The position numbers and the translations under genes are program-made. Source: Eubacterium sp. (GTDB taxonomy: Bacteria; Bacillota; Clostridia; Lachnospirales; Lachnospiraceae). Taken from it: 64,000 nt of DNA. The stretch lies in the NCBI GenBank assembly GCA_017433295.1, contig JAFRHL010000040.1:33023-97022 (forward strand). The letters run 5' to 3'. Below, in pieces: positions 9,462 through 18,067 of the stretch; positions within the stretch are counted from its first letter, which is position 1; every line of letters starts with the position of its first letter. Below the pieces are notes generated by a model that worked only from the letters and a program-made list of their open reading frames with translations, ran no database searches and was not told where the DNA came from.

Positions 9462-10862
9462 ATGATTCCTGTGCCAAAATTATTCAGAAAAACAAAAACT
9501 GTTAAGGGGATCAACGCCTATATGGATACCACATTTCATGAGGTCCTGCATACGACTTTGAACCCTGACGGACCGGGTGCTATCCGCATTCATCTGATTC
9601 CTCCGAAGAAGGAGGAGAATGCGCTGAACCCCAGCATTGCGATCATTAACGGGGCAGATATCGTTCCGGTCAACTTTGTCTGGGCGGTGATGCTGGCAGA
9701 AATGATCCGCGAGACCAACCAGTATGACGGCAGGGAGATCGGTGAGGAGGAGATACAGTCTATTCTTGACCGGACAGCAGAAAATGTGAAACAGATCATT
9801 CCTGTCCTTTCAAGAAAACGCATTAAGGGTGACATCCGGACTATCTACCAGACCATAAAGCAGATCGCCTACCGGGAAGAGGTGACGACGGATGTCCATT
9901 ATATGAGTATCGGTGACTATGCTGAGTACATGAATGCACCCCACCGTATGGACCTGATGGTAAGTGCCATGACAAAGAAGGGGAAATGGCACTGTAATCA
10001 GAAATGTGTCCACTGTTACGCGGCGGACCAGGTCCTTGCCGAGGAGGAGGAGATCTCCACCGGGGAATGGAAGGCAATACTGGACAAATGCCGTGCTGTG
10101 GGTATTCCCCAGGTGACATTCACCGGCGGTGAACCGACCATGAGGGACGATCTTTTTGATCTCATAAAACATGCCAGGTGGTTTATCTCCCGCCTTAACA
10201 CAAATGGTATAAAGCTGACACAGGAGTACTGCCGCGGGCTTCGCCGGACAGAGCTTGACAGTGTTCAGATCACCTTTTATTCCTGGGACCGGCAAGTACA
10301 TAACCGGCTGGTGGGAGCAGACCAGTATGAGAATACGGTCAGGGGAATTGATAATGCTCTGGCGGAGGGACTTTCCGTCAGCATAAACACCCCCCTTTGC
10401 ACCTTGAATAAGGACTATGTAAAGACCCTTGAATTTCTTCATGAAAAGGGTGTGATCTATGTGACCTGCTCCGGCCTGATCACCACCGGAAATGCGGTCC
10501 GTGAAGCCTCAGAGCAGCTGCAGCTGACAAGTGGGGAGCTTGAAAGCATCCTGCGGGCGTCAGTGGCCTACTGTAATGAGAACGGTATGGAGCTCGCATT
10601 TACTTCCCCGGGATGGATCGGGCAGGAGGTCTTTGACGAACTGAATATTCCGTCACCTTCCTGCGGCGCTTGTTTATCCAATATGGCCATCACCCCGGGA
10701 GGAAATGTCGTTCCCTGTCAGAGCTGGCTTTCTGATGAACCTCTGGGAAACATGCTGAAAGCTGACTGGGAAACCATCTGGGAGTGCCCGGCCTGTGCCG
10801 ACAAGAGGAACTATTCATCCGAAATGACGGGTGAGTGCCCTTTGAGGAGGTATTGCCCATGA
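9462..10862 (+). CDS. Radical SAM/SPASM protein paired with a Cys-rich membrane protein
   Basis: This 466-residue protein has a radical SAM core with CX3CX2C cysteines at residues 178, 182 and 185 (HCNQKCVHCYAADQ) and VTFTGGEPTMRDDL nearby. An N-terminal region of about 160 residues precedes the core. The C-terminal SPASM-type domain shows CGACLSNMAITPGGNVVPCQSW and later CPAC and CPLRRYCP, cysteines that usually bind one or two auxiliary 4Fe-4S clusters. SPASM enzymes typically modify peptides or proteins. Its stop codon overlaps the start of the next gene (ATGA, 10859-10862), so the two are translationally coupled. I infer the neighbour's Cys-rich tail as substrate. The reaction is unknown. 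Confidence 0.85.
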   Translation: MIPVPKLFRKTKTVKGINAYMDTTFHEVLHTTLNPDGPGAIRIHLIPPKKEENALNPSIAIINGADIVPVNFVWAVMLAEMIRETNQYDGREIGEEEIQSILDRTAENVKQIIPVLSRKRIKGDIRTIYQTIKQIAYREEVTTDVHYMSIGDYAEYMNAPHRMDLMVSAMTKKGKWHCNQKCVHCYAADQVLAEEEEISTGEWKAILDKCRAVGIPQVTFTGGEPTMRDDLFDLIKHARWFISRLNTNGIKLTQEYCRGLRRTELDSVQITFYSWDRQVHNRLVGADQYENTVRGIDNALAEGLSVSINTPLCTLNKDYVKTLEFLHEKGVIYVTCSGLITTGNAVREASEQLQLTSGELESILRASVAYCNENGMELAFTSPGWIGQEVFDELNIPSPSCGACLSNMAITPGGNVVPCQSWLSDEPLGNMLKADWETIWECPACADKRNYSSEMTGECPLRRYCP

Positions 10863-12157
10863 TTCGTATAAAGAAAGAAACCAGCAGATTTATACTATTT
10901 GCGGCGGTCCTTCTGGTGATGTTCTTTCTTCCTGCCATCGGGGCCCGGGCCAAAGCCACCGATGAGATAGAGGACATGACGATCACCGTGGATGTCAGTG
11001 AGGATGCGTCCCTTAAGATGACATATCACATTGACTGGAAGGTCCTTGATGATTCCATCGGCAAGCTGGAATGGATCGACCTGGGTGTTCCCAACAGATA
11101 CCACGAAAACATCACTCCCTTAAGCAAGACGGTCGATCATATCAATGATAAGGGCAGCACCCTGGCCATATATCTTGACCGGGCTTATGGCGAGGGTGAG
11201 ACGGTGGGAATAGATTTTTCCATGACCCAGGACCATATGTATCAGATTGATAAATGGGTTAAGGGTGAGACAGTCTATACATTTACACCCGCCTGGTTTG
11301 ACTCCATGGAGGTCAAACAGCTGACCATCCGCTGGAATGAGGAAAATGCCGGGGCCTGGCAGCCGGACTGCCTGAATGAAGCCGGATACCTGACCTTTAA
11401 AACATCCCTTCCGGAAGGCGGAAAGTACACCATTTCTGTCACCTATCCCAATGATGCCTTTGCTTTCGCTGCGGACCGGCAGGCGGGCAGCGGGGACAGC
11501 AGTGGAAGTAATTCGGAAGGAGACAATGATTTAAGTGCCGGCGACTGGATACTCGGCATTCTGGGCCTGTTCATTTTCCTGGGGATCATTGCCTCTCCCT
11601 TTATCCTTATTTACAAGTTTATAAGATGGATTCTGGAGGGTATAGGTTTCGGATCAAAGCAGGAGACAAAGAAGAAGATCACCCGTACCAAGATCGAGTA
11701 CTATGAAAGCTGTCCCGGCTGCGGGGCCGCCAGAGAGGAAGGCAAGGACAGCTGTCCCTACTGCGGACGGTCCATGATCAAGAGTAAGGAAGTCGTAGAG
11801 GAAAACCAGATAGATAATCCGGAGAATTACACGAAAAAGGGTACCTACCGTTACGGGGATTCAGGGAATACCTATATCCGCGTGAATGTGATCAATGTGC
11901 CGGTCAGCCGGCCCCGGCCATCCTCCCGTTCTTCCCGCTCCGGCAGATCCTCTCACCATTCCTCCTGCGCATCATCCTGCGCATGTGTATCATCCTGCGC
12001 CTGCGCGTCCTCCTGTGCCTGCGCCTGTGCCTGTGCCTCGTCGGGCCGTGCGGGATGCTCGGTAAAGGATTTCTTTAAGGACAGCATCCATAAAAGACGC
12101 ATCAGGATCGAGAGCAGGGAGACAGAGAACCGTCCCCTGTCTCCTCCTGTCTCCTGA
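10859..12157 (+). CDS. Membrane protein with zinc ribbon and Cys-Ala-repeat tail
   Basis: I know no characterised member. ATG 10859 is chosen over an upstream in-frame start because GAGGAGG sits 10 bp before it; the product has 432 residues. Visible parts: a signal peptide or anchor (FILFAAVLLVMFFLPAIGARA), an extracellular beta-rich domain to about residue 200, a transmembrane helix near 229-260 (WILGILGLFIFLGIIASPF), a CPGCG..CPYCG zinc ribbon near 285-303, and a Ser/Arg/His-rich stretch followed by repeated SCAC units ending SCACACACASSGRAGCS (about 370-402). The last 13 residues (RETENRPLSPPVS) are encoded by a dispersed repeat. It overlaps the radical SAM gene, so its tail is the likely modification target. 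Confidence 0.8.
   Translation: MIRIKKETSRFILFAAVLLVMFFLPAIGARAKATDEIEDMTITVDVSEDASLKMTYHIDWKVLDDSIGKLEWIDLGVPNRYHENITPLSKTVDHINDKGSTLAIYLDRAYGEGETVGIDFSMTQDHMYQIDKWVKGETVYTFTPAWFDSMEVKQLTIRWNEENAGAWQPDCLNEAGYLTFKTSLPEGGKYTISVTYPNDAFAFAADRQAGSGDSSGSNSEGDNDLSAGDWILGILGLFIFLGIIASPFILIYKFIRWILEGIGFGSKQETKKKITRTKIEYYESCPGCGAAREEGKDSCPYCGRSMIKSKEVVEENQIDNPENYTKKGTYRYGDSGNTYIRVNVINVPVSRPRPSSRSSRSGRSSHHSSCASSCACVSSCACASSCACACACASSGRAGCSVKDFFKDSIHKRRIRIESRETENRPLSPPVS
12118..12144 (-). repeat. GACAGGGGACGG palindromic repeat, copy 2 (inside a coding end)
   Basis: This 27-mer is the exact reverse complement of the copy at 14537-14563. It lies in frame at the 3' end of the Cys-rich membrane protein gene, where it supplies the last residues and brings a second CCTGTCTCC before the TGA. 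Insertion of the repeat appears to have replaced or extended the original C-terminus, since the family-like GRAGCSVKDFF block ends well before it. Confidence 0.85.
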
Positions 12158-12173
12158 AAGGTGGAACAGTAAT

Positions 12174-12863
12174 ATGCTGACAGAAGAAATCAGAAATGAG
12201 CTGTTTAACAGCCAGGACCTGAAATATCGTGACTTTCAGGCCAGACTCATTCCGACAGTAAATATTGATACCATGATCGGTGTGAGAACCCCGGAACTTC
12301 GGAAATATGCCGGACAGTTATCCAGGAGGGAAGATATTTCTGAATTCCTGGATGATCTTCCCCACCGGTATTTTGATGAAAACCAGTTACATGCCTTTAT
12401 AATATCAGGGATAAAGGATTATGAAAGTTGTATAGAGGAAGTGGAAGGCTTTCTGCCCTATATAGACAACTGGGCCACCTGTGACCAGATGTCCCCGAAG
12501 GTCTTTAAAAAACACAGGCAGGAGCTGCTTTCCTGTATTAAGCGCTGGATCCGGTCGGATGAGACCTACACCATTCGATTTGGCATCGGGATGCTGATGG
12601 AGCATTTTCTTGATGCAGATTTTGAGTCAGTTTACCCTGAAATGGTGGCAGGGATCCGGTCGGAGGAGTATTATGTCAATATGATGTCCGCCTGGTATTT
12701 CGCGACGGCTCTGGCTAAGCAGTATGACGCGGTACTGCCGTTTGTTGAGAGCAGGAGACTGGACGCCTGGACTCATAATAAAGCCATTCAGAAAGCGGTA
12801 GAAAGCAGGCGTATTTCAAAAGAGCAGAAGGACTATCTGAGAAGTCTTAAAGTGAAGAAGTGA
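12174..12863 (+). CDS. AlkD-like DNA alkylation repair protein
   Basis: The 229-residue protein resembles the AlkC/AlkD HEAT-repeat DNA glycosylase family, which removes alkylated purines. Family-like segments are IGVRTPELRKYAGQL near residue 38, YIDNWATCDQMSPKVFKK near 100, and RFGIGMLMEHFLD and NMMSAWYFATALAKQ later; it is all-helical as expected. The start follows AAAGGTGG. It lies 16 bp after the Cys-rich gene and ends 23 bp before the small membrane protein gene. Catalytic ability is not shown by sequence alone. Confidence 0.75.
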   Translation: MLTEEIRNELFNSQDLKYRDFQARLIPTVNIDTMIGVRTPELRKYAGQLSRREDISEFLDDLPHRYFDENQLHAFIISGIKDYESCIEEVEGFLPYIDNWATCDQMSPKVFKKHRQELLSCIKRWIRSDETYTIRFGIGMLMEHFLDADFESVYPEMVAGIRSEEYYVNMMSAWYFATALAKQYDAVLPFVESRRLDAWTHNKAIQKAVESRRISKEQKDYLRSLKVKK

Positions 12864-12886
12864 ACCACAAGGAAGGAGGCCATATT

Positions 12887-13129
12887 ATGTGTTGTGTAGA
12901 ATATTTAAAAAAACTTTTAGAGCTTGGTGACCGTTATATAAAGAACTGCAATTGGAAGGATTTTTCTCTTCTGAAGGTATGCCTTTTTTCTATGGGGTTA
13001 ATAGCAGGGACCCAGGTGCCGGAGAAACATAAAAAAACGATTATTAAGATTTCGGCGGTTCTTTTTGTCGTGGCATATATTCCCCTTGTAGCGAAGTTGC
13101 TTTTTATTGCCATGGAAAAAGACCAGTGA
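12887..13129 (+). CDS. Small conserved membrane protein, unknown function
   Basis: This 80-residue protein begins MCCVEYLKKLLELGDRYIKNCNW, with ATG 12887 placed after AAGGAGG. It has two probable hydrophobic segments (FSLLKVCLFSMGLIAG and IKISAVLFVVAYIPLVAKLLF) separated by PEKHKK. Similar short proteins in Clostridia are sometimes named phosphate ABC transporter permease, but it is far too small for a permease and I assign no function. It overlaps the next reading frame's upstream region and probably lies in the same operon. Confidence 0.7.
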   Translation: MCCVEYLKKLLELGDRYIKNCNWKDFSLLKVCLFSMGLIAGTQVPEKHKKTIIKISAVLFVVAYIPLVAKLLFIAMEKDQ

Positions 13130-13143
13130 TGGAAAGGATTGAA

Positions 13144-13983
13144 ATGACGAAAGAAAAACTGTTATTTTTTGATATAGATGGAACTCTGGTCGGATTCGAT
13201 GGTATAATACCTGACTCCACCTGGAAAGCTCTTGATCTGGCCCGGGAAAACGGCCATCTCCTTTTTATCTGTACAGGAAGAAGCCGTCACCAGATCCACC
13301 AGGTCCTGCTGGACTACGGATTTGACGGTATTGTGGCTTCAGCCGGCGGCTATGTGGAGTACAAAAACCAGGTGCTTTTCCATCAGCATTTCGGAAAGGA
13401 ACGGATGAAAAGTGTAGTTGACTGTTTCAAGGGTACCGGCACCGGCCTGATTCTTGAGATGAAAGAAGCGTGTGTTTCTTCGGCTTCCTCTGAAGAACAG
13501 TTCCTTACTTTGTTTCAGTTAGCGGTAGATACCACGGACCTGAAAGAACTGGTGGCTTTTTCAAAGCTGATAAATGATGAAGATTTTCTTTCCTATCCCG
13601 ATAAGTATGCGGACACAGACAGCATTCTCTACTGCAATTCGCCTTTTGATACAGAAGAAGTGCGCCGGAGGCTGTCCGGAGACATTCATGTGGAGCTGGC
13701 AAGCTTTACAGATCCGGAGCCCTATTCCGGCGAAATTACGATGGCCGGTATTACCAAGCAGACCGGTATACAGAGGGTGCTTGAATTCCTGGGGAAAGCC
13801 CGGGAGGATGTGATCGGCTTTGGGGATGGGGCAAATGATATCCAGATGCTTGACTATGCAGGAACAGCCGTCGTCATGGGAACCGCAGAGGAAGAAATCA
13901 GAAAACATGCAGACTATGTAACGGACCCCGTCTATGAAGATGGTTTATATAATGCCATGAAATATCTGGGGCTGATAGGATAA
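13144..13983 (+). CDS. Cof-type HAD-superfamily phosphatase
   Basis: The 279-residue protein has the HAD motif I in LFFDIDGTLVGFDG, motif II in FICTGRS, and motif III/IV in DVIGFGDGANDIQMLDYAG, with a type IIB cap domain between. Such enzymes dephosphorylate sugar phosphates, flavin or other small metabolites; the substrate cannot be read from the sequence. ATG 13144 is chosen because AAGGA lies correctly before it, although in-frame GTG/ATG codons occur at 13126-13131. It is 2 bp from the acetyltransferase gene. Confidence 0.88.
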   Translation: MTKEKLLFFDIDGTLVGFDGIIPDSTWKALDLARENGHLLFICTGRSRHQIHQVLLDYGFDGIVASAGGYVEYKNQVLFHQHFGKERMKSVVDCFKGTGTGLILEMKEACVSSASSEEQFLTLFQLAVDTTDLKELVAFSKLINDEDFLSYPDKYADTDSILYCNSPFDTEEVRRRLSGDIHVELASFTDPEPYSGEITMAGITKQTGIQRVLEFLGKAREDVIGFGDGANDIQMLDYAGTAVVMGTAEEEIRKHADYVTDPVYEDGLYNAMKYLGLIG

Positions 13984-13985
13984 GT

Positions 13986-14531
13986 ATGGAATATTTTAAA
14001 GCATTTAAATTGAAAGACGGCAGAACCTGTATCCTTCGAAACGGGACAGAGGAAGACGGACAGGCTGCACTGGAGAATTTTAAACTGACTCATGAACAGA
14101 CAGACTGGCTGCTGACCTATCCCGAAGAGAGTACATTTACTGTGGAGCAGGAAAAGCAGTATCTGCAGGAGAAAACAAAGAGCCCGGATGAGATCGAGAT
14201 ACTGGCGGAAGTAGACGGTAAGGTCATCGGAATGGCCGGGATCGACAGAATCGGACGGGCCTATAAAGTAAAGCACCGGGCCGGTTTCGGAATCAGCATC
14301 GATAAAGCTTACTGGGGACTTGGTATCGGACGGGAACTGACAAGAGCATGTATCAGGTGCGCAAGAGAAGCAGGTTATGCCCAGTTGGAACTGGATGTGG
14401 CAGGGGAGAACGAGAGGGCGATCGCCCTTTATAAAAGCGAAGGTTTTGTTGTTTTTGGCAGGAATCCGAAAGGCTTTCGTTCCCGCCTGACCGGCTGGCA
14501 GGAAATGGTGCTCATGCGGCTGGAATTATAA
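13986..14531 (+). CDS. GNAT-family N-acetyltransferase
   Basis: The 181-residue protein has the GNAT fold. The acetyl-CoA binding motif is visible as GISIDKAYWGLGIGRELTRACIRCAREAGY, and AGENERAIALYKSEGFVVFGRNPKGF is the usual C-terminal block. It follows the HAD gene by 2 bp and is the last gene of this run. The acceptor is unknown; the sequence is closest in style to ribosomal-protein or small-amine acetyltransferases without a decisive motif. Confidence 0.85.
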   Translation: MEYFKAFKLKDGRTCILRNGTEEDGQAALENFKLTHEQTDWLLTYPEESTFTVEQEKQYLQEKTKSPDEIEILAEVDGKVIGMAGIDRIGRAYKVKHRAGFGISIDKAYWGLGIGRELTRACIRCAREAGYAQLELDVAGENERAIALYKSEGFVVFGRNPKGFRSRLTGWQEMVLMRLEL

Positions 14532-14536
14532 AGAGA

Positions 14537-14563
14537 GGAGACAGGGGACGGTTCTCTGTCTCC
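14537..14563 (+). repeat. GACAGGGGACGG palindromic repeat, copy 3 (reference copy)
   Basis: GGAGACAGGGGACGG followed by TTCTCTGTCTCC forms a 27-bp imperfect palindrome: GGAGACAG pairs with CTGTCTCC around a short loop. It is immediately followed by TCCCCGTCTCC, an extra half arm. It lies between convergent genes (acetyltransferase and ABC permease) and could act as a stop signal for both. Copy 2 at 12118 is its exact inverse. Confidence 0.85.
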
Positions 14564-14582
14564 TCCCCGTCTCCTTTCCCGG

Positions 14583-16754
14583 TCAGTTATTCTGCCCGTA
14601 CTTCAACAGCTTTTTAGTTGTTTTTTTATTTGTCCTCATGCTGGTAGTCCATGTATCTGAGCCTCTGCTGTAATTTAAGTAAAGGGTCAGTTTGCTGTCA
14701 AGATCCCAGGTCCGGACAGCCGTCAGTCCGCTTTTTTCCACATTAGCTAAAGACTCGGGAATCTGATGGTCTGAGAACTTCTTCTTCATGACTTCCACAT
14801 CGTTTTTGCCGGGCAATGGTGCGGCTCCTGCCAGCTCATCGGGTATAAGATCCGGTATCAGCCCATTTATCAGACTGGTATCGCTGATGGTAAAGGTCTG
14901 TTCCGGTTCATCATTCTCATTTTCGTAATAGTAGACTTCCAGATTCTGGACTTTATAACCCTTCCAGGGATCGATACCGGGATAGCCCTTGTCTTTTAAC
15001 CAGGCGGCGGTCCGGTAGAATGAGGGGTAAATATAATATTCAGGCCAGCTGGTCTGTCCGGATTCCTGGCTTCCCTGATTTTCCTGACTTACGGATATGC
15101 TGATCCTGCCGGAGGGTACATAGTTCATGATCTCGGTATAGGTCAGTTCTGAATAATCTGCCAGATAGGCATCAAGAAAAGTCCCGGCATCAGCATCATC
15201 TACCTCCAGGGGGTCCAGATCGTAGGGAACGCCCACATTATATATGGTGCAGGTCATGTCGACGGTGGACGGATCCTTTATGCCATAGAGCAGACAATTG
15301 TCCTTTTTGAAGCTCTTTGAACCGGCTATGGCATCCATACCTTCCAGATAATCCACCAAAGGAATTCGATAGATCCTTTTCTTCAGACTTCCGTTCTTCA
15401 TCCTCCAGGTGACCTGGATTTCACGAAGATATCCGGTATTATCTTTCTTTTTATAATCTTCATTTTCCACAAACTGCCCGATTACTTTTCTGGCAGTCTC
15501 AGCATCTGCTCCGGTCAGTCCTTCCGGCTTGTCATTATAAATGTCCTGCTCCGAAAGATTCAGCAGCTGGTTATCCCGGATGACAACGGATTCTGCCTGG
15601 CCCTCTTTTGGGATCCACCTGTCATAACCGGTGACGTCAAAATAAAAGACCAATGCGATGCCCAGTGCCGCCAGAGTTGCGGCAGCCATCTGGCGCCTGT
15701 GGGACCAGATGCCTTTGATATCCATCTGGTAAATGGCTTCGATCACTCCGTGGCCAAAGGCGCTTCCGATCAGGATGCCCACTGCCATCCAGAACAGAGA
15801 GTTCTTTAAAGTGATCTGGTAGAGGGCCCAGCCTGAAAACAGGGCTGCCGGTATTACCAGAAGGAATCTTAAGGGCATTTCCATCCGCGGAAATGCCATG
15901 GCTCTTCCCGCCATTTCTCCTTTTCTGATAATAAAGAGAAAACGGGTCAGCATAAGCAGTATTATGATCCAGAGGATGGCAGCGGCCAGGTACAGGCTGT
16001 CAAATGTAAAATGTTCTCCGGCCAGCTTTCCCAGGAACAGGAAACCCTCTCCATCATGGATCATTCCGGCGGTGATGGTCATGGGAGAGAATACATATAA
16101 AAATCTGGGGTTAAAGCCGGCTGCGTCATATGTGTGATAGAAAGTACCCGCATAGGTGGGCAGCACACCGTAAAGCAGGAGGGGAGCGTAAAAGGCAAAT
16201 ACACAGCCTCCTAAAAAACCGGTGGCAATATGTCCGGTAAGGACCATGGCCAGTACCTGTACCAGATAACAAAGGACAAAAGCCAGGGCATAGGCTATAA
16301 AGGCCAGTCCCGCAGTCTGCAAAAATGGAACGGTCATCACGCCCGCCGCCGCGCAGATAATAGTCTCTATTACAAGGCCTGCGGCTGTCGGAACCATAAA
16401 AATGATCAGGCTGCTGATAAGGATCACCTTGTACATTTCGCTCCTCTTTGCCGGAAGAGAGAAATAGAAATCGCTCTTTGTTCTTGAATGCAGGAAGGCA
16501 AAGGAGGTAATGCCGATCACTGCGCCAAGCATACCGACAAGGATCATGGTAAAGGCGTTGGGGGTGATACTTTCGACAACAGAGGTCAGTAGTTTCTTCC
16601 TGTCTGTTAGGGAACCATCCCCCAGCAGATTCTGCAGGCTGATGACAAAGCCCATCAGATGGACAAACACAAAGAAAATCACCATCATAAGCTCTGCCAA
16701 ATGATGTCCCATGTATTCTTTCATTCTTTCAGATAATGAGACTCTTGATGTCAT
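14583..16754 (-). CDS. ABC transporter permease with large C-terminal soluble domain
   Basis: The 723-residue protein begins MTSRVSLSERMKEYMGHHLAEL; ATG 16754 follows GGAGGTG and overlaps the end of the ATPase gene by 26 bp. The first 430 or so residues hold about ten hydrophobic helices, including IFFVFVHLMGFVISL and MILVGMLGAVIGITSFAF with FYFSLPAKRSEMY between helices, typical of YtrC/YtrD-like permeases. A C-terminal region of about 280 residues (from about FYFDVTGYDRW) is predicted extracytoplasmic. It forms the membrane part of the exporter encoded with the upstream ATPase. The substrate is unknown; such systems often answer cell-envelope stress. Confidence 0.82.
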   Translation of the reverse strand: MTSRVSLSERMKEYMGHHLAELMMVIFFVFVHLMGFVISLQNLLGDGSLTDRKKLLTSVVESITPNAFTMILVGMLGAVIGITSFAFLHSRTKSDFYFSLPAKRSEMYKVILISSLIIFMVPTAAGLVIETIICAAAGVMTVPFLQTAGLAFIAYALAFVLCYLVQVLAMVLTGHIATGFLGGCVFAFYAPLLLYGVLPTYAGTFYHTYDAAGFNPRFLYVFSPMTITAGMIHDGEGFLFLGKLAGEHFTFDSLYLAAAILWIIILLMLTRFLFIIRKGEMAGRAMAFPRMEMPLRFLLVIPAALFSGWALYQITLKNSLFWMAVGILIGSAFGHGVIEAIYQMDIKGIWSHRRQMAAATLAALGIALVFYFDVTGYDRWIPKEGQAESVVIRDNQLLNLSEQDIYNDKPEGLTGADAETARKVIGQFVENEDYKKKDNTGYLREIQVTWRMKNGSLKKRIYRIPLVDYLEGMDAIAGSKSFKKDNCLLYGIKDPSTVDMTCTIYNVGVPYDLDPLEVDDADAGTFLDAYLADYSELTYTEIMNYVPSGRISISVSQENQGSQESGQTSWPEYYIYPSFYRTAAWLKDKGYPGIDPWKGYKVQNLEVYYYENENDEPEQTFTISDTSLINGLIPDLIPDELAGAAPLPGKNDVEVMKKKFSDHQIPESLANVEKSGLTAVRTWDLDSKLTLYLNYSRGSDTWTTSMRTNKKTTKKLLKYGQNN

Positions 16755-17628
16755 ATCCGGCCACCTCCGTTTCACTGATAAAGATTTCCTCCAGAGAGAG
16801 TGGTAATGCTTCGATAAATACAGGCCCGTATGCGGACAGCTCCTTAAGGACAGCTTCTGCCTGTCCCCGGGCCGTGAGGGTAAGAAGCCTGCCCCGCCGT
16901 TCCATCCGGAGAATAGTGAGCTTTTGGCGTACTTCATCGTCAAGTTCAGGAGGAAGGACACACTGGACCCTGGTGAGATCACCCTTTAATGCTTCCAGAT
17001 CTTTGGAAAGCAGTACGCCGCCCTTGTGGAGCAGACCAATGTGATCGCAGATATCCTCCAGCTCCCGCAGGTTGTGGGAAGCAATCACCGGGGTTAACCC
17101 CTTTTCATCTATTTCAGATGCAAACAGGCTCTTGATTCCCTGGCGCATCACCGGATCCAGCCCGTCAAATGTCTCATCACAAAGCAGATATGCGGCACCA
17201 CTGCTGATTCCCAGGATAATGGACAGCTGCTTCTTCATACCCTTTGAAAAACGGGCGATCTTCCTGTCCGCCTCCAGATTAAAGATCTTAAGCAGTTCCA
17301 GGAAGCGATCCATGTCGAAGCTCCGGTAATACTTCTGATAAAATGTTGCCATTCCTTTCGGAGTGCTGTTGGAAAAATAATACTGGTCATCAGAAATATA
17401 AAATATTTTTTCCTTAAGTTCCGGCCTGTCCCATATGAATTCATCGTCAATGTAGATTTCTCCCTCATCGGGCCGGATCACGCCGGACATCATACGAAGC
17501 AGGGTGCTCTTTCCCGCGCCATTGGTGCCCAGGAGACCAAAAACACGCCCGTCCTCTATGGTCAGGCTGGTATCCTTAACCGCCTTAATATCTTCAAATG
17601 ATTTACTGACATTCTTTATGTTAATCAT
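16729..17628 (-). CDS. ABC transporter ATP-binding protein
   Basis: This 299-residue nucleotide-binding subunit has Walker A GLLGTNGAGKSTLLRM, the signature FSKGMKKQLSIILGISSG, Walker B YLLCDETFDGLD and the H-loop IASHNLREL. ATG 17628 follows GGGAGGT and overlaps the GntR stop as ATGA, showing translational coupling. It powers the downstream 723-residue permease. The signature reads SKGMKKQ instead of LSGGQ, which is common in YtrB/EcsA-like exporters. Confidence 0.92.
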   Translation of the reverse strand: MINIKNVSKSFEDIKAVKDTSLTIEDGRVFGLLGTNGAGKSTLLRMMSGVIRPDEGEIYIDDEFIWDRPELKEKIFYISDDQYYFSNSTPKGMATFYQKYYRSFDMDRFLELLKIFNLEADRKIARFSKGMKKQLSIILGISSGAAYLLCDETFDGLDPVMRQGIKSLFASEIDEKGLTPVIASHNLRELEDICDHIGLLHKGGVLLSKDLEALKGDLTRVQCVLPPELDDEVRQKLTILRMERRGRLLTLTARGQAEAVLKELSAYGPVFIEALPLSLEEIFISETEVAGYDIKSLII

Positions 17629-17996
17629 TCTGACACCTCCCCGTAAACAGCATTGATACATCGGATCAGTTCTTTATGAGGGATTTTCAGGTCCCGGCAG
17701 GCAGCAGCATGCATCCGTACTTCATCAAGGAGCTTCTTCTGGCGGCGGGCAAGGAAATGCTCATCCATCCGGACAAAATTCCCGCGACCCTTTACCGAAT
17801 AGATGAAGCCCTCCCGTTCCAGCTCGCTGTAGGCACGTTGAATGGTGTTGGGATTGATGGAAAGATCCACAGCCAGGGCCCGGACAGAGGGCAGCTTCTC
17901 ATCCGGCTCCAGGACACCGCTTAATATAAGCGTCTGCATCCGGTCCACGATCTGCTCATAGATTGGGCGTTTATCTCTGTAATCCAGGACAATCAT
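17625..17996 (-). CDS. GntR-family regulator, YtrA subfamily
   Basis: The 123-residue protein is a short GntR regulator: a winged helix (RPIYEQIVDRMQTLILSGVLEPDEKLPSVRALAVDLSINPNTIQRAYSELEREGFIYSVKGRGNFV) followed by only a short helical tail, the YtrA pattern. ATG 17996 is chosen because homologues start shortly before RPIYEQIV; the GGAAGGAGG lies 13 bases upstream, a little far. It is the first gene of a regulator-ATPase-permease operon and its promoter carries a 23-bp near-perfect palindrome, so autorepression relieved by a signal is likely. Confidence 0.88.
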   Translation of the reverse strand: MIVLDYRDKRPIYEQIVDRMQTLILSGVLEPDEKLPSVRALAVDLSINPNTIQRAYSELEREGFIYSVKGRGNFVRMDEHFLARRQKKLLDEVRMHAAACRDLKIPHKELIRCINAVYGEVSE

Positions 17997-18067
17997 ATAA
18001 AGCTTCAAACCTCCTTCCGATTTATATATTTCTCCCGATTGAAGAGGAAAATCCAGGCCAATCAAAA

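Noticed and set aside
11950-12060. Cys-rich tail as a metallothionein
   Set aside because: It is the end of a 432-residue membrane protein with a zinc ribbon and a radical SAM neighbour, and the spacing CAC/SC does not follow metallothionein CXC/CXXC sets with Lys.
16755-16982. Extended N-terminus of the ABC permease up to 16982
   Set aside because: It would overlap the ATPase gene by more than 250 bp, is not hydrophobic, and a good ribosome-binding site stands before ATG 16754.
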